Origin: Actinoplanes sp. M2I2
GTDB lineage: Bacteria; Actinomycetota; Actinomycetes; Mycobacteriales; Micromonosporaceae
Assembly: GCF_023544445.1 (NCBI RefSeq)
Contig: NZ_JALPVJ010000005.1
Coordinates: forward strand, 1-64,000
Direction of reading: 5' to 3'
Length of the DNA: 64,000 nt
Each line of letters opens with the position of its first letter. The first letter of the stretch is position 1. The position numbers and the translations under genes are program-made. The notes below the pieces were generated by a model, which was given only the letters and a program-made list of their open reading frames with translations, made no database searches and was not told the DNA's origin. This document shows, piece by piece, positions 59,283 to 64,000 of the stretch.

Positions 59283-60665
59283 TCGGGCCGCCCGGGCCAG
59301 CAGGGCGGCGTGCGTGTCGGCCAGATCGCGCGCGACCGTCCTGCTGGCCAGCCAGAACATGACCCCGGTGGGCACCCAGAAGAGCTGGAAGGCGGCCAGG
59401 CCGACCGCGTAGTTGAGCGGGGGCGGGAACGCGCCGGCCAGCCCGCGGAAGGCCACCGCCACCATCACGTTGCCGCCGGCCCGGCCGAAGCCGTTGATCA
59501 GATTGCCCAGGCTGTAGACGGTGCCGCGGTGCTCGGGCGGGTTCACATCGGCGATGAGGGCGAACCAGTTCGGCGAGTTCGCCGACGTGAGCATCAGCGC
59601 GAACACCGCGGTGGCCAGGCAGAGCCCGACGGTGGGCTCGGTGAAGACGTCGGTGAGGACCGCCGCGATCACGGCGCCGGTGCCGGCCCCGTCGGGCACG
59701 TCGATCTTCATCGGGACGAAGAACAGCACGACGTAGAACGGCACGGCGGCCAGGACGCCGACCGCGGCGACCAGGGCGCGGCCCCGGGGCGTACGCCGCT
59801 GGAGCCGGTCGCCGGCCAGCCCGCCCAGGATGGACAGGGCCCCGCCCAGCTGGAACAGCGTGGCGAAGACGCTGCCGACCAGCACCGCCGTGCCGGCCGA
59901 GTAGCCCTGGTCCTCGGCCCGGGCGCGGAACAGCACGGGCAGCCACACCAGCGAGCCCAGGGCGATCTGGGCCGTGCCACCCTGCAGGATCAGCCAGACG
60001 TTGGTGCGCCGGCGCAGGATCTTGGGCAGGTGGTCGTGGTGGATGCGCTCGTCGTACTCGACGCCGGCCAGCTCGGGCTGGCTGTCGCCGCGCGGCACGT
60101 TGTAGGTGAACAGGTAGGCGACCGCGGCCACGCCACCGGCGACCGCGGTGACCAGGAACGGCTCCCGCCAGTCGGCGTGGCCGAGCAGACCGCCGAGCAG
60201 CGTGCCGGCGAGCGTGCCGACGCCCTGGGAGAGGCCCCAGAAGCTCATCACCAGGCCGCGGCGCTTGGGGGAGATGAGGTCGCTGACCACGGCGAAACTG
60301 ACCGAGGCGACGGCGCCGAGGCCCAGCGCGGCGACGATCTGGCTGATCAGGAAGCTGGGATAGCTGCCGGACAGGCCGGACCAGGTGGTGCCCGCGATCC
60401 AGATCAGGGTGCCGGCCACGAGCACCGGCTTACGGTCGGTGCGGTCGCCGGCGTACGCGAAGCCGATCGCCGCGACCGCGCTGATCAGGAACATCATCGT
60501 GGTGGAGAACGCGATGTGGCCCTCGCCCACCCCGAACGCGTCGCCGATGCTGCCGTAGAGCGGCGGCACCAGCCCGATCGCCACGTTGTCGAGCGAGGCG
60601 AGGACCACGAACACCACGACGCTGTACGCGCGGTGGGCGCCGCCTCCCCTGGTCACCGGGAAAGG

Positions 60666-62066
60666 TTAGCGGGGGCGATCGACAACCGCGTCACGCGCGG
60701 CCGCGTACTGCTCGCGGATGATCGGCGCGCTCGGGGCCTCGTACGTCTCGGGGAGCTCGGCCGACCACACGGGGGGCTCGGCGCCACCCGTGGTGATCCA
60801 CGCGGCCTGCCGGGCCGCGCCGTCGGCGACGTACTCGCCGGGCGGCGGCACCAGCACCGGCAGCCCGAACAGCTCGGGCGCGATGCGGCGGACCGCCTCG
60901 CTGCGCGCGCCGCCGCCGACCAGCACGATGCGGTTGGCGGTGGCGCCGTTGGCGACGAGCGCGTCGAGTCCGTCGGCGAGGGCGCAGAGCATGCCCTCGA
61001 CGGCGGCCCGGGCCAGATGGGCCGGGTCGGAGGTCTTGAGCGTCAGGCCGTGGATCGCGCCCGTGGCGTCCGGGCGGTTGGGCGTGCGCTCACCCTCCAG
61101 GTACGGGATGAGGACCAGGCCGTCGGCGCCGGCCGGGGCGCTCAGGGCCAGCCGGGACAGCTCCTCGTGGCCGACGCCGAGCAGCTTGCCGGCCGCATCG
61201 AGCACCCGGGCCGCGTTCAGCGTCACCACGATCGGCAGGAACCGGCCGGTGGTGTCGGCGAAACCGGCGACCGTGCCGGTCGGGTCGTTCGGCGAGACGT
61301 CGGAGGACACGAAGACCGTGCCGGACGTGCCGATCGACACGATCACGTCGCCCGTGCCGGCGCCCGTGCCGAACGCGGCCGCCGCGTTGTCGCCCGCCCC
61401 GGGACCGAGCGGGGCGCCGTTGGGCAGGTGGCCGGCGATGCCGGTCGGGCCCAGCACCTCGGGGGTCCGCAGCAGGCGCCCGAAGCCGAGCTCCAGCAGA
61501 TCGGGGCGGTACTCGTTGGTCTTGGCCGACCAGTAGAGCGTGCCGCTGGCGTCGCTGCGGTCGGTCTTGATCGTGCTGATGTCGGTGGACCCGGAGAGCT
61601 TCCAGGTCAGCCAGTCGTGCGGCAGGCAGACCGCGGCGACCCGGGCCGCGTTGGCCGGCTCGTTGCGGGCGAGCCACCGCAGCTTGGTGAGGGTGAAGCT
61701 GGCGACCGGCACGATGCCGACCGCGTCGGCCCACTTGTCGCCGCCGCCCAGTTCCTCGATGAGGTCGGCGGCCGCGCCGGCGCTGCGCGTGTCGTTCCAG
61801 AGCAGCGCCGGGCGGACCACCTCGCCGTTCTCGTCGAGCACCACCATGCCGTGCTGCTGCCCGGCAACCGAGGCGGCGGCGACGTCGTCGAGGCCGCCGG
61901 CCTCGTCGATCGCCTGCCGCAGCGCGGCCCACCAGGCATCCGGGTGCACCTCGGTGCCGTCCGGGTGCGCGGCGCGGCCCTGCCGGACCAGCTTGCCGGT
62001 CTCCGCGTCGCGGATGACCACCTTGCAGGACTGGGTGGAGCTGTCGATTCCGGCGACAAGCGTCAT
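60666..62066 (-). CDS. xylB: Xylulokinase
   Basis: A 466-residue FGGY kinase phosphorylating D-xylulose to xylulose 5-phosphate. N-terminal phosphate-1 motif '[18 protein letters not shown]', '[15 protein letters not shown]', the catalytic Asp in '[16 protein letters not shown]', phosphate-2 '[15 protein letters not shown]' and FGGY-type '[20 protein letters not shown]'. The ATG at 62066 lies 18 bases after the xylA stop. It acts right after XylA in the xylose pathway. Confidence 0.95.
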   Translation of the reverse strand: MTLVAGIDSSTQSCKVVIRDAETGKLVRQGRAAHPDGTEVHPDAWWAALRQAIDEAGGLDDVAAASVAGQQHGMVVLDENGEVVRPALLWNDTRSAGAAADLIEELGGGDKWADAVGIVPVASFTLTKLRWLARNEPANAARVAAVCLPHDWLTWKLSGSTDISTIKTDRSDASGTLYWSAKTNEYRPDLLELGFGRLLRTPEVLGPTGIAGHLPNGAPLGPGAGDNAAAAFGTGAGTGDVIVSIGTSGTVFVSSDVSPNDPTGTVAGFADTTGRFLPIVVTLNAARVLDAAGKLLGVGHEELSRLALSAPAGADGLVLIPYLEGERTPNRPDATGAIHGLTLKTSDPAHLARAAVEGMLCALADGLDALVANGATANRIVLVGGGARSEAVRRIAPELFGLPVLVPPPGEYVADGAARQAAWITTGGAEPPVWSAELPETYEAPSAPIIREQYAAARDAVVDRPR

Positions 62067-62084
62067 CTCAGTGGTTCCTCGGTC

Positions 62085-63272
62085 TCAGTTCGCGCGGAGC
62101 AGGTGGTCGATGGCGAGCTGGTTCAGCTTCACGAAACCGTAGCCCTGGGCACCGGCCGCGTCGACGTCGAACTCCTCGAAGGCGCTCTTGTCGTTGAGCA
62201 GGTCCTGGTAGGTCTCGCCCGGGTTGAGCGTCGGGGTCTCGAGCTCGAGGACCTTGCTGGCCCGCAGCGCCTCCTGCACGGCCGGGTCGGCCCGGAACTC
62301 CTGGGCGCGCTCCTTGAGCAGCAGATACATGCGCATGTTGGCCTTGGCCGACTCCCAGACGCCGTCGATGCTCTCGGTGCGGGAGGGCTTGTAGTCGAAG
62401 TGCCGCGGGCCGTCGTACTTGGGGCCGCCGCCGATCGGGCCGTTCTCCAGCAGGTCGACCAGCGAGAACGCGTTGAGCAGGTCGCCGTGGCCGAAGACCA
62501 GGTCCTGGTCGAACTTGACGCTGTGCTGGCCGTTGAGGTCGATGTGGAAGAGCTTCTTCTGCCACAGCGCCTGGGCGATGCCGTGGGTGAAGTTGAGGTT
62601 GGACATCTGCTCGTGCCCGACCTCGGGGTTGATGCCGAACAGCTCGGGCCGCTCCAGCTCGTAGGTGAAGGCGATGGCGTGGCCGAGCGTCGGGAGCAGG
62701 ATGTCGCCGCGGGGCTCGTTCGGCTTGGGCTCGATGGCGAAGCGCAGGCCGTAGCCCTTGTCCTCGGAGTACTGGGCCACGAGGTTGAGGCCCTCGCGGT
62801 AGCGGTCGAGCGCGGCGTTGATGTCCTTGGCCGCGTCGTACTCGGAGCCCTCGCGGCCACCCCAGAGCACGAAGGTCTGGGCGCCCAGCTCGGCGGCGAG
62901 GTCGACCTGACGCAGGACCTTGCGCAGCGCGTACCGGCGGACCGAGCGGTCGTTGCTGGTGAACGCGCCGTCCTTGAAGACCGGGTGGCTGAAGGTGTTG
63001 GTGGTGACCATCGGCACGACGATGCCGGTCTCCTCGAGCGCCTTCTTGAAGCCGCTGAGGATGCCGTCACGGGTCGACGCGTCCGAGCCGAACGGCACCA
63101 GGTCGTCGTCGTGGAACGTGAGGCCGTAGGCGCCGAGCTCGGCGAGCTTGTGCACGGCTTCGATCGGGTCGAGCGGCGGGCGGGTGGCCGAGCCGAACGC
63201 GTCCACGGCCTGCCACCCGATGGTCCACAGGCCGAAGGAGAACTTGTCTTCACGAGTGGGTTGGACCGGCAC
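62085..63272 (-). CDS. xylA: Xylose isomerase
   Basis: A 395-residue class I enzyme converting D-xylose to D-xylulose. With the GTG start at 63272 (GGAGG five bases upstream) the numbering equals that of the classical Actinoplanes enzyme: His54 and Asp57 in '[14 protein letters not shown]', metal ligands in '[15 protein letters not shown]', '[13 protein letters not shown]', '[20 protein letters not shown]' and '[13 protein letters not shown]'. A longer frame of four residues would cover the ribosome site, so it is rejected. First gene of xylA-xylB, divergent from the ROK repressor. Confidence 0.97.
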   Translation of the reverse strand: MPVQPTREDKFSFGLWTIGWQAVDAFGSATRPPLDPIEAVHKLAELGAYGLTFHDDDLVPFGSDASTRDGILSGFKKALEETGIVVPMVTTNTFSHPVFKDGAFTSNDRSVRRYALRKVLRQVDLAAELGAQTFVLWGGREGSEYDAAKDINAALDRYREGLNLVAQYSEDKGYGLRFAIEPKPNEPRGDILLPTLGHAIAFTYELERPELFGINPEVGHEQMSNLNFTHGIAQALWQKKLFHIDLNGQHSVKFDQDLVFGHGDLLNAFSLVDLLENGPIGGGPKYDGPRHFDYKPSRTESIDGVWESAKANMRMYLLLKERAQEFRADPAVQEALRASKVLELETPTLNPGETYQDLLNDKSAFEEFDVDAAGAQGYGFVKLNQLAIDHLLRAN

Positions 63273-63284
63273 GGTTACCTCCAC

Positions 63285-63340
63285 GTAACAGCTAGGATTT
63301 GTTTATTGGTTGAATTATTTGACCGCGGTGTGGCATTGTC
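63285..63340. promoter_or_regulatory. AT-rich divergent promoter/operator of the xylose locus
   Basis: Between xylA (start 63272) and the ROK gene (start 63346) lies a 26-bp block with only about six G/C (63297-63322, TTTGTTTATTGGTTGAATTA and on), exceptional in this GC-rich window. TTATT occurs twice within it, and TTATT-GGTTG-AATTA makes an imperfect inverted repeat. It resembles the AT-rich operators of ROK-type XylR proteins in actinobacteria and probably overlaps both promoters. Confidence 0.65.
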
Positions 63341-63345
63341 AAGAC

Positions 63346-64000
63346 GTGAGCGGCCGCTTGATGAATGCTTCCCGCAGCCCCGTCCGGCAATCGAGCGTGC
63401 GAGCCCACAATCTCGCGCTCGTGTTGCAGACAGTGGCGAACAGCGCAGATCGCCCATCCCGGGCGGCCATCTCCGCTGCCACCGGGCTGACCCGGGCCAC
63501 CGTGTCGGCGCTGGTCGACGACCTCATCGCCGGCCGGCTGCTCACCGAGCTCGACCCGGCCCCGCGCACCGGGGCCGGCCGTCCCGCCGCCGGTCTGGCG
63601 CTCAACCCCGACGGCCCGGGCGGGCTCGGCCTGGAGATCAACGTCGACTATCTGGCCGCGTGCGTCGTCGACCTGACCGGCGTGGTGCGGCACCGCTTCG
63701 TGACCCGGGCCGACCAGCGGCTGCTCCCGGCGGCCGCCGCCCTCGCCGACCTCGGCGTGCTGGCCGCACGGGCCCGGGAGGCCGCCGCCGCCGACGGGAT
63801 CGAGCTCGCCGGGGCCGCGCTGGCCGTGCCCGGCCTGGTCACCGCCGGCGGACTGGTGCCGGTGGCCCCCAACCTCGGCTGGCAGGACGTCGACGTGCCG
63901 GCCCTGCTCGACCTCGGCCTGCCGCTGACCGTCGACAACGAGGCCAACCTGGCCGCGATCGGCGAACTGCGGACCGACGGCGGCGCCCCCACCTTCCTGT
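63346..64000 (+). CDS. ROK-family transcriptional repressor, probable XylR (cut by window edge)
   Basis: The first 218 codons of a ROK repressor. N-terminal winged helix 'RAAISAATGLTRATVSALVD' and 'DLIAGRLLTELD', then the kinase-like fold starting 'GLGLEINVDYLAACVVDLTG' and 'GAALAVPGLVTAGGLVPVAP', with 'LPLTVDNEANLAAIGEL' near the edge. Start is the GTG at 63346, or an ATG 15 bases on. Divergent from xylA, so repression of xylAB relieved by xylose is the likely role. No stop is visible in the window. Confidence 0.9.
   Translation, partial: MSGRLMNASRSPVRQSSVRAHNLALVLQTVANSADRPSRAAISAATGLTRATVSALVDDLIAGRLLTELDPAPRTGAGRPAAGLALNPDGPGGLGLEINVDYLAACVVDLTGVVRHRFVTRADQRLLPAAAALADLGVLAARAREAAAADGIELAGAALAVPGLVTAGGLVPVAPNLGWQDVDVPALLDLGLPLTVDNEANLAAIGELRTDGGAPTFL

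Overview
This 64-kb window is high-GC actinobacterial DNA. GTG starts, ATGA/GTGA-type stop-start overlaps and heavy GC bias in third codon positions run throughout. The gene content points to Micromonosporaceae, and the xylose isomerase at the right end reads like that of Actinoplanes, keeping the H54/D57 numbering of the classical Actinoplanes enzyme, so an Actinoplanes-like species is the best guess. No rRNA, tRNA or CRISPR array was seen.

Layout. (1) 1-9.5 kb is a worn accessory zone. It opens with the end of an IS481-type element and its 23-bp repeats. A regulatory module is present in two copies (XRE/TPR regulator plus two tiny Cys-rich proteins; the second copy is partly broken). It also holds an APH-like kinase, a HAD hydrolase, a flavoprotein and at least four gene remnants (GNAT, sugar-nucleotide epimerase, GntR effector domain, PPC/DUF296 protein with an in-frame stop). 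(2) 9.7-15.5 kb holds a GT-C-like membrane protein and dhaK-dhaL-dhaM, where dhaM carries a complete enzyme I. (3) 15.5-26.4 kb looks like a polyhydroxybutyrate / 3-hydroxybutyrate utilisation locus: a five-gene branched-chain-amino-acid-type ABC transporter, divergent 3-hydroxybutyrate dehydrogenase, PucR-like regulator and alpha/beta hydrolase, then a secreted PHB depolymerase and an MHS-type symporter. (4) 26.3-37.4 kb holds a DUF998 membrane protein, a large KAP P-loop NTPase, a lipoprotein-adaptor-ATPase-permease operon divergent from an OmpR/histidine-kinase pair, and two repeat-rich intergenic stretches.

(5) 37.4-50.7 kb is mostly housekeeping and regulation: serA, a repeat-rich single-pass protein, LuxR and SARP-like regulators, a methyltransferase, a MarR/DHA2 efflux pair, a GAF-ANTAR protein, several very small conserved proteins and a c-di-AMP (ydaO-type) riboswitch ahead of an NlpC/P60 hydrolase. 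(6) 50.8-59.3 kb has a group 2 sigma factor with a long structured leader, an SDR, a thymidylate-kinase-like protein, a nucleotidyltransferase/BON/phosphoesterase run, an MHYT sensor, an RSH-like HD hydrolase and a GH13 alpha-glucosidase. (7) 59.2-64 kb has an MFS protein and the xylose locus: xylB and xylA divergent from a ROK-type repressor that runs off the right edge.

Many operon ends are marked by very strong hairpins (39838-39870, 45916-45963, 47735-47773, 50747-50776, 53095-53146, 55888-55919). All assignments come from reading translations and motifs by eye; no database search was run.
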